Source of the DNA: Ctenosaura bakeri
Taxonomy: Eukaryota > Chordata > Lepidosauria > Squamata > Iguanidae
DNA: 64,000 nt
Direction: 5' to 3'
Assembly (NCBI GenBank): GCA_948474755.1
Contig: CAOLHI010000076.1
Location: 310,001-374,000, forward strand
Position 1 is the first letter of the stretch; every line of letters begins with the position of its first letter. The notes under the pieces are model-generated. The model was given only the letters and a program-made list of their open reading frames with translations. It ran no database searches and was not told the DNA's origin. Positions 33,101 to 46,268 of this stretch are shown piece by piece. Both the position numbers and the translations under genes were made by a program.

Positions 33101-34047
33101 AGAGTGAAGCTAGGTTCACCTCTACTTCAGATAATTTTGCTTTCTACTTTTCAGTCCTAGAAGACAGAATAAGTGATGATAGGGGATAGACAGTGTTCTA
33201 AATTTGCTTGTTTTCCAATGAAGGGGAAAAAAAATCTGTTATTTTCTTATACCCCCAGTTTCCTAAATACATAGTAGCTTCAGAGAGAGTTCTTAGATTT
33301 GGAAGCCGATAGGTCCTTCAGATGTGGCGTATGTGTTGAGAGAGTCAAGTGTTTGTTACTGTGGGTTCATGTGTGCCTTTAAAAAAAAAAAGAATAATAA
33401 AATACATGTTTATTGTCCTGGAATGTTTTCTGGCAACTTCTGGCACCAGCTGCAACATTTTATTTTAATCCCAAGTGGGAATTCCCAAACTCTCCATCTG
33501 TTCTCCTCCTAGAATTGTAGTGAATCAGTGAAATGGCACTTTTGCACTGTAGCACTACAACTTGAGCCTCCTGCTATACAAAAGCAATGTGGAACGTAAT
33601 AAGCAAGTAGGAAGATGGTGTACAGCTGCACAAGAGTAAATTCACAAGTATAAACACTGAAACTCGCCAGTAAGCCATAAAAATGTAAACACAGGGCAAA
33701 GGGAGTAGGCAACACTCCTTAAGTGCATTAACTAGCCTGTTAAATCCTGGAAACATGATTTCAAATGACAAGCAAACAGCAAAATTTACAGTACAATCCA
33801 ATGGATACTTGCCTGAGAATAAGGCCAGCTGAACACAATGGGACTCCACTCCAAGTAAACATGCGTAAGGTGGAAAGGCATATATTTCTCTCACTTTCAA
33901 GCCATCAAAAAAGAGAATGCAAGTCATGAGAAAAGTAATTTACCTTTAAAAGTCTTATTTATTTAATTTCAATCCTGACCTTCTTCTGTGAAGGTGGTAT
34001 GTTTCAGTCTCCAAGGTAGTTTTCTATCTAGACACTACATAGACTCA
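30110..34047. other. No gene recognised
   Basis: About 3.9 kb without a recognisable gene. A repeat-like phrase (AGGGCTTTCCAAATAGTGTGC) occurs at about 31250 and a (GT)n at 32801-32819. Short frames (for example 30360-30686 minus, 33574-33927 minus) have no known domain. Confidence 0.45.
32801..32819. repeat. (GT)n microsatellite
   Basis: Nine to ten GT units. Confidence 0.9.
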
Positions 34048-34228
34048 GGGCATTTCTGCACTATGCTGTTACAGTGCTATGATTCCACTTTCAACATCCT
34101 ATGGAATCCTGAGGTTTGCACTTCAGGGAGGGTCATTTAGACAGCCTCAGTAAACTACAAATCTCAGAATTCCACAGGATGTCGAAAGTAGAATAATAGC
34201 ACTATAACAGTGTAGTGTGGAAATGGCC
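34048..34228. mobile_element. F1 MITE copy d
   Basis: Complete palindromic copy: GGGCATTTCTGCACTATGCTG to GTGTAGTGTGGAAATGGCC, with ATCCTATGGAATCCTGAGG and CACAGGATGTCGAAAGTAG as the inner arms. Flanking triplets are TCA and TTA (2 of 3). An F3-like fragment follows at 34284-34330. Confidence 0.8.
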
Positions 34229-34330
34229 TTAGCTCCATTTCGCTTCTCCTAAGACCATGCTCAAAGACATGGGTGTTAGATCTGTGTCATTCCAGATGTT
34301 GTCATGTTGCAGTTCCCATCAGTCCTAACT

Positions 34331-36050
34331 AGAAAAGCAAATGAAAATTTGTGTATGAGATGAGAGTAACGGAAGGAATAGTAATGTCAGGATATCATAT
34401 TCCTGTGACCCTACTGATTACTAGGTTCTCTAGGAAGTTCAACAAGGAAGAACAGCAAGGTGTTGATGAAAGATCTATCATCAGGAATTCACATGTTTAT
34501 AGGTAAATAATGGAATAACCCAAATCTGTCTTTCCTCAATGAATAGTATTTTTTTTTAACAATCGTATATCAATATTATATTGAAGATGCTGGCAGTAAA
34601 CTGGTGAGGGAAATCCCTGTTATTTTACAGAAAATATTTGGATTAAGATGAATTTGCACTTTTTGGAGCAATAGATTTCATAGACTATACAACTACACAT
34701 ATTGTCCCTTTTATAATGATGCTAATGATAGTAACATTTTAAACTACCACATCATTTATCTGTATCTTTTAAATCAGTGAAAGAGTGTGCATAATAGCAG
34801 CTTCTCATGGTGTTGTCTCTGAAGCAAGGCTGTGAAAAATGGGTGAGCAATGCATAGTTCCAGGTTAATCAGTGACAAAATCTACTGAGATATGATGAGA
34901 GAGAGAAACACCTACTGTGCTTTTAGTCAGATATATTTACATCTCTATGCCAAGACCTTCAACAGAGATTAATGGCTACTCCTTGAAAGCATAGATGATG
35001 GGCTACAAAAGCTAGGAAAGCTAACTAGTAGAATGAATTGGATAAGCTCCAGTGATGAAATTGGCAACCATTTGGTAATATCCCTTCATAACAAATGGTA
35101 CTAGAGGAGAACATGTACTTTTAATTAATATTTCTTACACAGGCATTCAGACCTATATGATGTTCTAATACTAACATGTTTAAGAACTGCACGTTGATCC
35201 TTTTACTGGGTAAGAAAGGCAAACTCCTATGCACATAAAAACCTGATTAAAAATAGATACTGTGCATATCTATCTGGCTTTTGAGATCTGCCTGTGCAAT
35301 ATTTTTTTTTGCATGCTATGCATGCTCTATGTGCTTCTATCATGTCTCCCCTGACTTGCCTATTTTTTCCTAAACTAAATAGCCACACCCATTCTCAGCT
35401 TTTCTGGTTATTCTCTAACAGCCACAATAGTGTTTGTAGTTAGGAATTTCAGACTTTCTTGCCATAGTATGTACAACTTTATTCTTCCTCACACAGAACA
35501 GTATCTGTCACTTTCACAGTCACACTCTCCATTTGGCAGCATCCTTTGGGAATTCTCGAGTTCTTTATTTTAATCACCCTGGATAATTTGGTGTGGTTGG
35601 CAAGCATGGTCACATCACTATGTATCCCTAACTCCAGATCACTCGTGAACATGTTGAAAAACATTGATTTCACCTTTATTACTTGTACATGTGTGTCTGT
35701 GTGTGCGTGGGTGAGCTCTTTTCTGTACATTATGCTCCAAGCCCTGCCTACCTATCCTGAGTGTCTACTAAGCTTAAACAAAATGCATGTTAATTGTTTT
35801 CATGAAATTTAATATAAAATATATACGTGATCATCAGACATTAACTTCACAAGGATAAATGTGGCTTATTTGTTATTCTTCATCCTGAAATACTTCATAG
35901 GGCTGATATGAAGATAAAGATAACAGAATATAATTTGAGGATAAAATGAGATACTGCAGGTGCTTTAAAAGGCCTCTGAGCATTCCGTACCCAATTAGTA
36001 TGATATAAAGCATAACTTTTTTCTTTAGAAACCTTATACTTTAGCAGAAC
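34331..36050. other. No gene recognised
   Basis: AT-rich unique-looking sequence; nothing recognisable. An F3-like fragment follows at 36066-36140. Confidence 0.45.
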
Positions 36051-36140
36051 TTGGAAAAATTACTTTTTTTAGATGACAGTTCTCGGAATCTCCCAGTGGT
36101 CCTTCTGGTTGAAGAATTTAGGGAGTTGTCATCCAAAACA

Positions 36141-37159
36141 GCACTTTTTGTAGGCCTTGCACTTAAGATTTATCACTTCACCCTAACCAATATTCTCCCT
36201 TCTGAATCCAGAGAGAGTTACAGTGGGAAAGAACTGTGCACAGCCTTCAGGCTGACTGAAGAAGAGCCCATTTCGGCCTTCTTGCTTGGCTTGCATCTCT
36301 GCTGAGCCAGAACAAGTAACACGGAAACTTATTTAGCTTCGTGTTGTTAGTGCCATGATTAATGAGATCATCTCAAGCCCATTTTATTAAGGAAAGGCTA
36401 GATATCTGCCCAGAAACAATTCTATTACCAGGTTGTTTCCTGTGGATGGTGGGTGGATGCTTTGAAGGCTACTAAAATATATAATTTCACTCATTACAAA
36501 GACGATAAAAATCTGGATGTGATTGAGATATTTTTATTTTTATAAGAGGAAATTATATTAAATCGAAAGTACATTTGACTAATATCTTTGTCCCCAACTC
36601 ATCATATTCCCATTTGAGCCATCTATAATGAGGAACAGAAGCCATTAAAATAAGTACCAGGTGATAAATCTTAACACTTTTGACTGGATGTGTACATAGG
36701 GCTTAAATAAGGTTTTCAGCTTAAAAATCTATAAATGTCCCAGTGGGAGAGATACTACTACCTTCTTCTTTAGTAAAACCAATTTATCTGCTACTGTTAA
36801 TGTACCTGTATGAAAGACAGAAATGTACTGCTGCCTACATCTGTACCTAGTTTTTAAACTGGTTGATGCCTGCACAGGATTCCCAATTGCAGCCTGATGT
36901 TTCTGGAATATCTGTGTCCTATGAGTAGACACAAACTGCTTGAAGTGTATTTTGAACACTGCACTGATCTCCGCAGAGCATGCAGATTTTGTAATAGTTT
37001 TTGTTTTCTCTGGGTATGACCCAAAACATTTTGCCACCTGAGGCAAAGCAGAAAAAGTGTGGATAGATAAATGGATAAATGAAGGAGTATGTTCTAAAGG
37101 CAAGTGCACATGCTTCTGTGACTGTGTAGAGTCGCCAAGGCTCAGCATTCAGCAGAAAG
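36141..37159. other. No gene recognised
   Basis: Unique-looking. A 139-codon minus frame at 36729-37148 has no recognisable domain and overlaps an old repeat phrase (GCCACCTGAGGCAAAG). Confidence 0.45.
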
Positions 37160-37375
37160 CAGTAATAGCTGGTGGCTCCTATGCCTGTGGGTTGATGAAT
37201 CTGCCCCAGGAATTAGTGGAGCTTTAGTTTTAAAGGAACTATCCAAGGTGCTGAACATATTTTGGGAATGGAGTTCAGTGCCTTCAGTAGCTCCTTTAAA
37301 GTCCAGAATAAAGCTCAGAGTAGATTCATTGCAGCTCTGACATGGAAATCGCTGGCCACCACTGTTCTAAAGTCT
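37160..37375. repeat. Palindromic dispersed repeat F5, copy 1
   Basis: GATGAATCTGCCCCAGG, a TTTAAAGGAACTATCCAAGG block, AGCTCCTTTAAAG and TAGATTCATTGCAGCTC form an imperfect palindrome. The order is shared with 57240-57430. Likely a non-autonomous DNA element with no clear termini. Confidence 0.5.
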
Positions 37376-37458
37376 GAGAATTTTCACCCCTTCTAAAAAG
37401 GGGCAAAAACCTAGGGATTAAAATCATGCCATTTTATAAACAGACATTCATGCTCTTT

Positions 37459-38312
37459 TGTTGCCCCACTGGCATACACCATCCTGAGGACTATCAATTT
37501 GATATTAAATATGCCTGCCATGCCAGAGAGGTTGCCCTAATGGGTATGTAAACAAGGAGGTCAAGGAGGTCAGGCCAGGAAAATTCCCAGTCACGTTCCC
37601 CTAGGAGACTTCAGGCTAAACATATCCACACAGACAAAGGGTCTTCAGCCAATGAATAGCCAACTTGAGTGGATTACTAGGTTTTCCCCAGGTTGAGCAA
37701 CTCCGACGTTAGTAAACCCTGCACTGCAAGGTCCATCTGCATAAACCAATAACGTGAACTACCAAGTTGCTATTGTGCGGCATTTCTCCCTTTATTCTGG
37801 CATCGTTCTTCCCAGGAAAGGGCCTGCTCTCAAGGTACATTCTGCCCTATAAGTAGTTCTAGTTGTTGAGGGTATTTTCAGAGAACTCCCCACCACGCTA
37901 GCAGACCAGCACTCTGTTAGTCAAGTGATCCCCTCAGCCACTTCTCTTCATTGAGCTCCATTCTTCTTGTCGCTTCCCGGACTGAAGACTTCAGGATAGG
38001 TGCACCGCCTTTACACCCTCTCCACTGAATCCCCTATCAATTTTCACCTCTTTCCTTTCTCGTTAGCCCTTGTGTGTGTGAATGAGTGAGTACGTTCGTG
38101 AGTGAGAACACGTTTATTAATAAAATCCAGTTATTGGTACGTTTGTCTGGTTTTTCACTTGGCTTGACCCTGTAAAAATTGGGTAAAAGATCCTGCTGGG
38201 TTACCCTGCCCCTCATTTGGCTAGAGCCAGTGCTCTGCTAATTTCCCCAATCTTCGTATTTTTGGAGTGAATCAAGGTGTCCCCCAAGGGACCCCCAGAA
38301 ATCAGGGTAACA
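37459..38312 (+). mobile_element. Solo LTR 1, gammaretrovirus-like ERV
   Basis: An 854-bp LTR starting TGTTGCCCCACTGG and ending CAGGGTAACA. Flanks CTTT (37455-37458) and CTTC (38313-38316) agree at 3 of 4 bases. It has a TATA-type box TATAAG at 37848-37853 preceded by AAGGTAC, and AATAAA at 38119-38124. The distal part has GGTTACCCTGCCCCTC and CCCCCAAGGGACCCCC, shared with the three other LTRs. No internal retroviral sequence adjoins it. The solo state implies recombination between the two LTRs of an older provirus. Confidence 0.85.
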
Positions 38313-38896
38313 CTTCTCTCCCTATTGTATCCTGCAAATGATCCTTTTTCTCTTCCATGCTTCAAGTTTAAGTGTGAGAAATTTTCAACAGGAACCTTGT
38401 TCAGGAGGGAAGGATGGATTGCCTGTGCAAGACTGTCCTAGTCCTAATCATTCTGATTTTCCTTCTGTTTTTATTTTTATTCACATAGAGCCAAGCTATG
38501 TGTTTGAAATAGAGTGGCACTTAATGGATTTGCACTTGATCTGGAGGAAATAGTTGGGAGATTATGTTAACAGTACCTCCTTCCTTTTGTTTCCCCCAGC
38601 GATTCTGCAAAAAACTGCTCTGGACACTATGGATCAGAATGAATGATGAGTCAGATATAGGGAGTCGTTTCCTCTTTCTCTTCCTTTGACGGGGAACCTC
38701 TGCAGGGTTCCAGTGTTTTCTGTGAATATACCTGGCACTTCCATTCCTGGAACAGAAAATCTGGATCTATCTTTTTTTACTTAACGTGATGGGTAATTTG
38801 GTCCTGATTCACATGTGCTAATGGGACATAATAAAACACCTGAGTTGCTTAATGACAGGCAACTGCATTCTTTGAAGCTGCTTTTCATTTCCCAGG
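38313..38896. other. No gene recognised
   Basis: Unique-looking sequence between LTR 1 and CR1. Confidence 0.45.
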
Positions 38897-39757
38897 TCAA
38901 TTGCGAGGGGTTGCTAATACCCCAGAAGACAGGATCAAAATTCAAAATGACCTTGACAGATTGGAGAGCTGGGCCAAAGCTAACAAAATGAATTTCAACA
39001 GAGAGAAATGTAAAGTCCTATACCCAGGCAGAAAAAATGAAATGCACAAATATAGGATGGGAAACACCTGGCTGGACAACAATATGTGTGAAAGGGATCT
39101 AGAGGTTTTTGTAGATGACAAGCTGAACATGAGTCAGCAGCCTGATACAGCAGCCAGGAAAGCCAATGCAATTCTTGGTTGAATCAATAGGAGTATGGTG
39201 TATAGATCCAGGAAAGTAGTAATACCACTCTATTCTGCTTTTGTTAGACCTCATCTGAAATACTGTCTCCAGTTCTGGGCACCTCATTTCAAGAAGGATA
39301 TTGACAAGCTGGAATGTGTCCAGAGGTGACTAAATTGGTGGAAGGTCTTGGAAGCCATGCCCTATGAGGAGCGTCTTAGGGAGCTGGATATGTTTAGTCT
39401 GCAGAGGTGAAGGTTAAGAGGGGACATGGCAGCCTTGTTAAAATATTTGAAAGGATGTCATATCAAAGGAGAAAGGGGCTTGTTTTCCACTGCTCCAGAA
39501 ACTAGGACAAGGAGCAATGGATTCAAACTATAGGAAAAGAGATTCCACTTGCACTTCAGGAAGAACTTCCTGCTGGTCAGAACTGTCAAGCAGTAGAATA
39601 TGCTGCCTTGGAGTGTGGTGGAGTCTCCTTCTTTGGAAATTTTTAAACAGAGGCTGGATGGCCATCTGTTGGGAGTGCTTTGATGTGGTTTCCTGCATGG
39701 CAAGGAGATGGACTCAAGCACCCCTGTGGTCTCTTCCAACTCTATGATTCTATGATC
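38897..39757 (+). pseudogene. CR1 LINE ORF2 3' part
   Basis: A 5'-truncated CR1 copy. The first frame gives LRGVANTPEDRIKIQNDLDR, then FNREKCKVLYPGRKN and ERDLEVFVDDKLNMSQQ, the conserved region after the CR1 reverse transcriptase active site. It continues past a stop at 39181 with [24 protein letters not shown] and [13 protein letters not shown]. The 3' end has CAGAGGCTGGATGGCCATCT and the terminal TCTATGATTCTATGAT. Several in-frame stops show it is dead. It entered as a retrotransposon and has no host function visible here. Confidence 0.9.
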
Positions 39758-39767
39758 CTAAGCTGTC

Positions 39768-40804
39768 CCTCTTTAGAATATTCCACAATCCCATTTCTTA
39801 TCAACACTTTTAATCATGGAAGGTTTTCAGATAGTATTCTTGCAGTATCCAGGATCAGAGTACTTCAGAGTCCACTGTAGAAGCCTCTCTCTGAGATTCA
39901 AAGGTTGCTCACAGTTGGTAGCTGCTTGTCAAAGGCTTCTATTTTAGTTTTAAATCTCGGATCTCATTTTGTTTCTTCAACTCTGAACATGTACAGAAAG
40001 GTTCAGCACATATACAAGATCATTTGGGCAGGCTTTTCAGTTTCAAGAACGGCCACTATTTGATTATGTAATTAATAGATCCTCAGAAGCTATTTCAAAG
40101 TCACCAAGTGAAGTTGAGTAATGTTAACTGAGTTATGTAAGTGTCCACTTGCATCTGATGAAATTATTTCCTGCTAGTAGATGGATTTTATAAATGCAAT
40201 ACTGCCTTTAGATGATCAACACAACCTTTTACACTGTGAATAATACCAGTACAAGTGTGTAAGTGAGGGATACAGAATAATAAAAAAGTGTGTGTGCTTG
40301 TGTGTGTGTAGGTGTCTGTCTGTGTGTCTCCCTTGTAGCTCCAAAACCATAACACCCAGATCGCAGAAACCTGATGTGCATCTCAAAAAGACTCAAATGA
40401 TATCCATCTCATAGTTATTTTGTTTTTAACATGGACCAATTTATTTTATCCAATTAAAGTCTGCCTGCAGCCTACAGTGCCACACTGATTCTTCCTGTAA
40501 TACTGAGGCACATGGCCAGTAAGTGGCAGATACCAAGATGATGAGACCAAGAGCTTTAAGGTTTAGTTCAGATGCTTTCCTCACCTAGTTTTGGCGGTGG
40601 CAGACAAGGATCAGATTATGAAAATTTCCTCAATGTTTGAGCAACACAGGTCTCTTGCCAGTTCTTTACTCCATGTATCGGTGTGTATATGCATGTGTGC
40701 ATTTCAAACAAGATAACAAAACTTCCTACTGCTTAATATGGAAGGTGGGTGCGGAGAGGGGGAGACAAAATGAGTGAGGGGACATAGAAAGGGAGAAAGA
40801 AGAG
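39768..40804. other. No gene recognised
   Basis: Unique-looking; holds a TG-rich microsatellite at about 40288-40330. Confidence 0.45.
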
Positions 40805-40807
40805 TAA

Positions 40808-41009
40808 GGCTATTTCCACAATACACTGTTATAGTGCTATTATTCCACTTCCAACATCCTATGGAATCCTAGGATTTGCAGTTTAGGGAGGGGCCTTTAG
40901 GATTCTCAGCCAGAGAGCTCTTTGGCCTCAGTAAACTACAAACCCCAGAATTCCACAGGATGTTGAAAGTAGAATAATAGCACTATAACAGAGTAGTGCA
41001 GAAATGGCC
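40808..41009. mobile_element. F1 MITE copy e
   Basis: Complete palindrome: GGCTATTTCCACAATACACTG to GAGTAGTGCAGAAATGGCC. The centre includes AGGATTCTCAGCCAGAGAGC and GGCCTCAGTAAACTACAAAC. Flanking triplets are TAA and TGA. Confidence 0.8.
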
Positions 41010-41012
41010 TGA

Positions 41013-42018
41013 GAGAAACTGGGACGGGGCCATGGCTTTCTTGATTGATTTTATCCACTTGTAATGCACTCTTCTTTTCCTATTGCCTTCTACTTTGCCC
41101 ATTGTACACAGGGAGTAAGAAACAAACATAGGGATAGCATCCTTATAGTTTACCACTTCAGCTCTATAATTCTATTTTTTTTTTTAAAAAAAATTGGTGA
41201 TTCAGTGCAAAAGCAGTAAGTCTCTGTGTTGAACAAAATTAATCTTCTCCTGACCCTCAGTAGACTGAGGAATGAAGAGACATCTTTAAGCTGAAATCAA
41301 TTAGTTGGGGATGGGATGAATTTTCCAAGCACAGAAGTCTACTAGTTTATCACTAAAGCTCTGAAGAGAATTTATGAAAGAAACAGTATAAGGAAGTGGG
41401 GAGCAAGAGAAGGGAAATGGGGAAGAGGGTGGAATCATACTGAAAATAGGGAGGGCTGAGGAACTGGAAACACCTATTTTGACTGTCATAATTCACTTAA
41501 TATATCATTAACCAAATCTTGATTTTGGAGCAGGAACAAAATAGTTTGGAATGCCATGCAGAGGGGGGAAAACCTAAAGCATCATCGTAAAATACTATAC
41601 ATTAAACAACAACAACAACAACAACAACACACAGGACAATCAGGAACAAATACCACAATCTCCTGACACATTTTCTCCATCTGGAAGAGCCCCAGCACTG
41701 TGATATCAGTTTCTTACTGCTTTAATTGTTATGGTTTCCTCATAGAAGCTCTGGGATTTGTAGTTTGATCACACATGTAGAAGGTACTCTAATGGTTATA
41801 CAAAATCTACAGAGTTGTCCATGAACATTTCAGATAATTGTATCAGATACTCTAATTGTTATAAAAAATTTTTGAAGAGCTATCCAGGTAATATTCTGTC
41901 AATGCATATATGTGTATGTGCGCACACACCCACACATTCTAATATAAATTTGCTATGCCTCTAAATAATGGCAGCCAAAAATTGTATTTTCCCCCCTCTG
42001 TAACATAAAGTAGACTAT
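41013..42018. other. No gene recognised
   Basis: Unique-looking; an (AAC)n array lies at 41605-41629 without a SINE body. Confidence 0.45.
41605..41629. repeat. (AAC)n microsatellite
   Basis: ACA trinucleotide array, possibly the remnant of a SINE tail. Confidence 0.85.
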
Positions 42019-42444
42019 GGCCTTTTTCGCATTTTATTTTTAAAACAGGGCAGTGCGTCCTCCAGAGAGGATTTTTGCACTTGGGGGTGAACTGGGTCCG
42101 GACTACTTAATGTATGTCCGGACTTCAGCCCGCTCCAGAACGCCCAGAACTGGTGGTTCGCCGTGCTATTGAAAGACCGATTAAAAAAGGACTTTCAATA
42201 GCCTGGCACACCCCAGTCCGTCGCTGCGCTAAGTGTAGATCTGCAGGCTCATGCCAGCACGAGGCTGCAGATCTTTCAGGGGCGGGCTTCCGGCTGGCGA
42301 GCTTCTTCGGTTGGTGGAGAGCCTCCACCAACCGGAAGCATCCATTTTTGTCTCCGGATGGGCGTGGATCATCGGGGGGAGCGTGCCAGTCCAGTGAGTA
42401 ACAGACTGCCCTGTTCCCCCCCCCCCCAAAGTGCAAAAAAGCCC
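42019..42444. mobile_element. F2 MITE copy c
   Basis: Starts GGCCTTTTTCGCATTTTAT and ends AAGTGCAAAAAAGCCC, flanked by TAT/TAT (42016-42018 and 42445-42447). It includes the conserved hairpin CGGTTGGTGGAG / CTCCACCAACCG at about 42308-42334. Frames on both strands (95-103 codons) are by-products. Confidence 0.75.
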
Positions 42445-42506
42445 TATGTAGTAATGTAAATTTTCAAGACCTTTCCAAGTCATTGTTTTTCAAGGAATGG
42501 GCACAT

Positions 42507-42682
42507 TTGTTACTGTGTGCTTTGAAGTCATTTCTGACTTATGGCAACCCTAAGGCAAATCTATTGGGGTTTTTCTTGGGCCGAGAGTGTGTGATGTGCC
42601 CAAAGCCACCCAGTGGGTTTCCACGGCCAAGTGGGGAATGGAACCCTAATCTCAGGCCACTACGCCAAACTAGCCCTCTGGG
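42507..42682 (-). mobile_element. tRNA-derived SINE
   Basis: On the plus strand it reads GTGTGCTTTGAAGTCATTTC, TGACTTATGGCAACCCTAAG, CACCCAGTGGGTTTCCACGG and GGAATGGAACCCTAATCTC. This is the minus orientation of the SINE with a slightly shortened middle. Confidence 0.8.
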
Positions 42683-43796
42683 GACACATACATGCTTTGT
42701 ATAAAAATAAACAGCCTCAGTTATTGCAGTATTTCTTCATAAGGGTTTATCTTCCTCATTATTTTTGTTACATATCATTTAGCTATGTTGAAAATTATTT
42801 ATTCCTCCATTTTTTCCCCTTAGTCATCTCCTTATGAGCATGAACCATGTACAATCTTGGAGTGGTTTCCAGCATAAGCATCTCCTCTGAAATAAACTTT
42901 CCACATATTGAAAGTTTTAGTATAACATTTAGACAAAATTTATTTTCATTCAGATGTGACACTGCATATGCTTCTTTTTGTTCTGCCTTCCAATTCTTTT
43001 CTGTTGTACTTGATATCAATTTACTTCTTCTGTGTTCCAGCTATAGATGGGTGCCCCCATGCGAGATTCACCTTGGGTTAGAGAGATGCATTTGTTGCCA
43101 TTTCTCCACATGCATAAAGACAGAGAGAACAATTCAGTAAGGTACACAATGGCGTTAAAATAAAAATTGTGGTTTCACTTTTCATTAATGATGAAATCAA
43201 ATTAGGTAAAATTTCTAATAACAGAACAGAATAGTTAATTAACAGACAGAACAGTTACTTGTGAACATCTTCCAAGTTGTGGGCCAAGAAGACCACTTTC
43301 TTTGGGTCCAGTGTTACCACTGAGAAGAATGAAGTGGTTGCCTCAGACAGCAGCCCCTAAAGGACACAAAAAGTGGACATCCAGAGTGTGTTGTGTGACC
43401 TGCCCTTTGCCCCAAAATGTAGTCTATTAGTCTCAGATTCATTTGAGAGTCTCACGTGGCCAGAAAGATGTCCTATTGCCAGTGCTGAAGGAAAGTGCAA
43501 CTGCTAAACCTTTGGTCTACGGAATGGAGAGAGGAACCATCTTGTCCTTCCCCTCATGCAACAAATGCCTGAATCCTCTTGATATCTAATAAGAACGTGA
43601 CCATTGAATCAGTGTGATTGACATACATGTCAACTCCCCATGGCACAACTGATGCAATGGTTCTACTCTATTTGGAACTGACAATGAGAGTTAGGCCAAA
43701 ATGTCTCAGGCTGAGCCTGCTGCTGTTAAATAAAATGAGGAGATATGAGTTAACCCCAACACAAGCTGTAGGTCAACCTTGGTGGATGAAAATTGG
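42683..43796. other. No gene recognised
   Basis: Unique-looking sequence with one old repeat fragment at 43306-43385 (see 8725-8800). Confidence 0.45.
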
Positions 43797-43960
43797 AATG
43801 CATGTGGTCAAGCAACGTCAAAGATGGCAAAAGTTATTAACAAGAAAGAACAGCCAAGCTAGGAGAGGCAGTTTGTTTTTGCCTGAGTTTACTGGGAAGG
43901 GCAAGATCCTGCTCCCTCCTCTCCCCTTGCTGAGTTAATTGAATCTGAACTATTTTTACA
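43797..43960. repeat. Unrecognised dispersed repeat U1, copy 2
   Basis: Counterpart of 1297-1470. GTGGTCAAGCAACGTC, GGCAAAAGTTATTAACAAG, GAAAGAACAGCCAAGCTAGG and GTTTACTGGGAAGGGC align with it in order. Confidence 0.55.
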
Positions 43961-46268
43961 TTTTGAACACAGATTGCACAATAGAAGTAAGCTTAGGACA
44001 AAGAGGGAGGAGTAGAAAAAAACTGAGACCTTTTAAATGCAGAGGATAAGGGACTAATTGGGGCTATCCCTGCCAAATTGGGACAGTTGGAGAGTATGTA
44101 AATGGAAGGAAAAATATGCTTTGGCTTTGGTGCTGCTGCAGTTTTGGATTTCAGAGTTTATCATTTTACCATTTACTCCCCCCCCCCCGTTATTATATGA
44201 AGTTAATTTCAAATGGTTTTGCATAATTTCTTCAGTGACTGCAGAAAGGTGATGAATATATAAGGGGAAAAAAGATGGATTCTGCTTCAGGTTTGCTCAT
44301 GGGTCTGAGCAATTAGGAGCCTATTTTTGCTCCTCCTTGTACTGGCTTCAGTTTTCCTCTCAAATCCTCACTCAGCTTGACAGAAGCCTCATCTGATATA
44401 TAGTTAATTGGTTTGCTTCTTGCTAAGGCCGATTTTATTCCCCTTTGTTCAGAGTTGGAAAGAAAACAAACACTGAAGGATCCATTGGAATAGTTTCTAT
44501 CTGTAACCTGGTAGTAAAAAAAAAAAGGACAGAGAAGGCAGATATAATCAAGGCAGAGACAGTGAATAAACATTGACGACACTCTGGGTAGTGCTATGCC
44601 ACTCCTCAGTGTTATATCATCGCTTTCTTCAGCAAACCTTTAAAGTGTAGAAATGTAAAATGTATGCTGGCACATCTGGTGAACCTAAATATGTTTGAAG
44701 ATACACGCACAAGCAGATTTTACTTACTTATTTTATGCATGCGTTGTAGAAAAAACAAATGTTACAATTATGTGTCCTTCATCAATTGTAATGAAATACA
44801 CTGTCCTAATATTAAAGCTGAGCTGTCTGTCTTCAGATACCACTGTGTGAGAAATCTGTTCTCCTGACAGCTCTGAAAGCAGAAATAAAAGATTTGTCAG
44901 GTCTAGTACCTACTGTAGGTCCAGAGCTGTCAGTATATTCTTGAAGTGGGCATTCATCATATGGAAAATCACATAGCGGGTTATTGATCTCTTCTTCTTT
45001 TAATTTCAAGTAAGAAATGTTTCATTATATGGCTCTTTCATATTGGTATTAACATGCTACTGAATGTTAATCCCACTAAAAGAACTCAGCAAAATGTAAG
45101 ACAAAATTATTTTCTACCATTCCTCAATGTCTCTGATACCAGTCCCTCCAACCTTCCCCTAAAAACCTCAGCTGAGAATTACAGAAAATTTGCCCATAAT
45201 TTGGCCTTCTCTTTTGGGAGGTGATATGAATACATCTGCTGCTCTGCCTTTGTTCTCACTCATTTTCATTTTGCTCAAGGGTGATCGACTGCTGTTCCTC
45301 TCAAACAAATCTTGTTGGTCCAGAAAACCAAACGAAGATGCCATTAAAGCAATTATTAATGACAAGAAAAAGAGGCAAGTATTAAATGCAGTGTAAGAGT
45401 TATCTACTTTTAAAATTACTTAGGTTTGATAGGAACAACCTCTGTGACTCTTCAGGTTATGGAGAGCTGATTTGCAGCTTTATCATTTTATATATTTGGT
45501 TATTCAGTGTTTGACAGAGGGATGTTTCTCTGGGATGTACAGGCAATTTTGCTGGGAATGATTTGGGTCCTTTGAGGTCACCTCTATTGTAAAGAAAGAG
45601 CTTGTGGCTTGTTCAATGCAATTCATAAAGGTACATTAGGGGAAAGCTTTTATTTTGTGAGGAGAACAGAAAACAGACAGCTTCTTTATTTAAAAACCTA
45701 TTCTTGACTCCTTTTGTCCTACAGAAATAAGAGACTAGTTTAGAAAATAATTTTCTGCATGGTTGTCTCATTACACATTTCCTGAGTCTGAGAAATATCC
45801 AAGATACGTGTGACTACAGATTCTCCTCCACAGAAGGCAGGGATTAAAATAATGAGACTTCAGGCTTTAATATGGAACAATATCAGGGCTTGTATTCTCT
45901 GCCCACTCATTCCTCAGAACTCCCCATTTCTTTTTTGTTAACCACCATGGGGATAGTTACTGAGAGACTGAAAGCTGTTTTAAGGGATATTTCCAATTTT
46001 GCTTGAAAATATTGTTGTTGTTGTTTTAACAGAGCAACCTACTTCATGTCTGACTGTATGTCTGGTGACTATTAGTGGCAACATGTCAAGAAAGAGGTGC
46101 CATTAGCCTTCCAAGATATTTCATACTATATGTTCCACAATTCCTTACCATTGGCAACCCTGGGTGGGGACAATGAGTTCAAGATTCCCCACACTTGGCA
46201 TAATAGATTTTATGTAAGCTATTCAAGTTCAATAAAACATTTTCACTGTAGATTTCTGCTTTGAAAGA
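43961..46268. other. No gene recognised
   Basis: About 2.3 kb, AT-rich, no recognisable domain or repeat end. Confidence 0.45.

Noticed and set aside
36729..37148. 139-codon minus frame
   Set aside because: No domain or signal, overlaps an old repeat phrase, and is not outstanding for AT-rich non-coding DNA.
38897..39757. Functional reverse transcriptase gene
   Set aside because: This is a 5'-truncated CR1 3' end lacking the catalytic core and interrupted by several stops.
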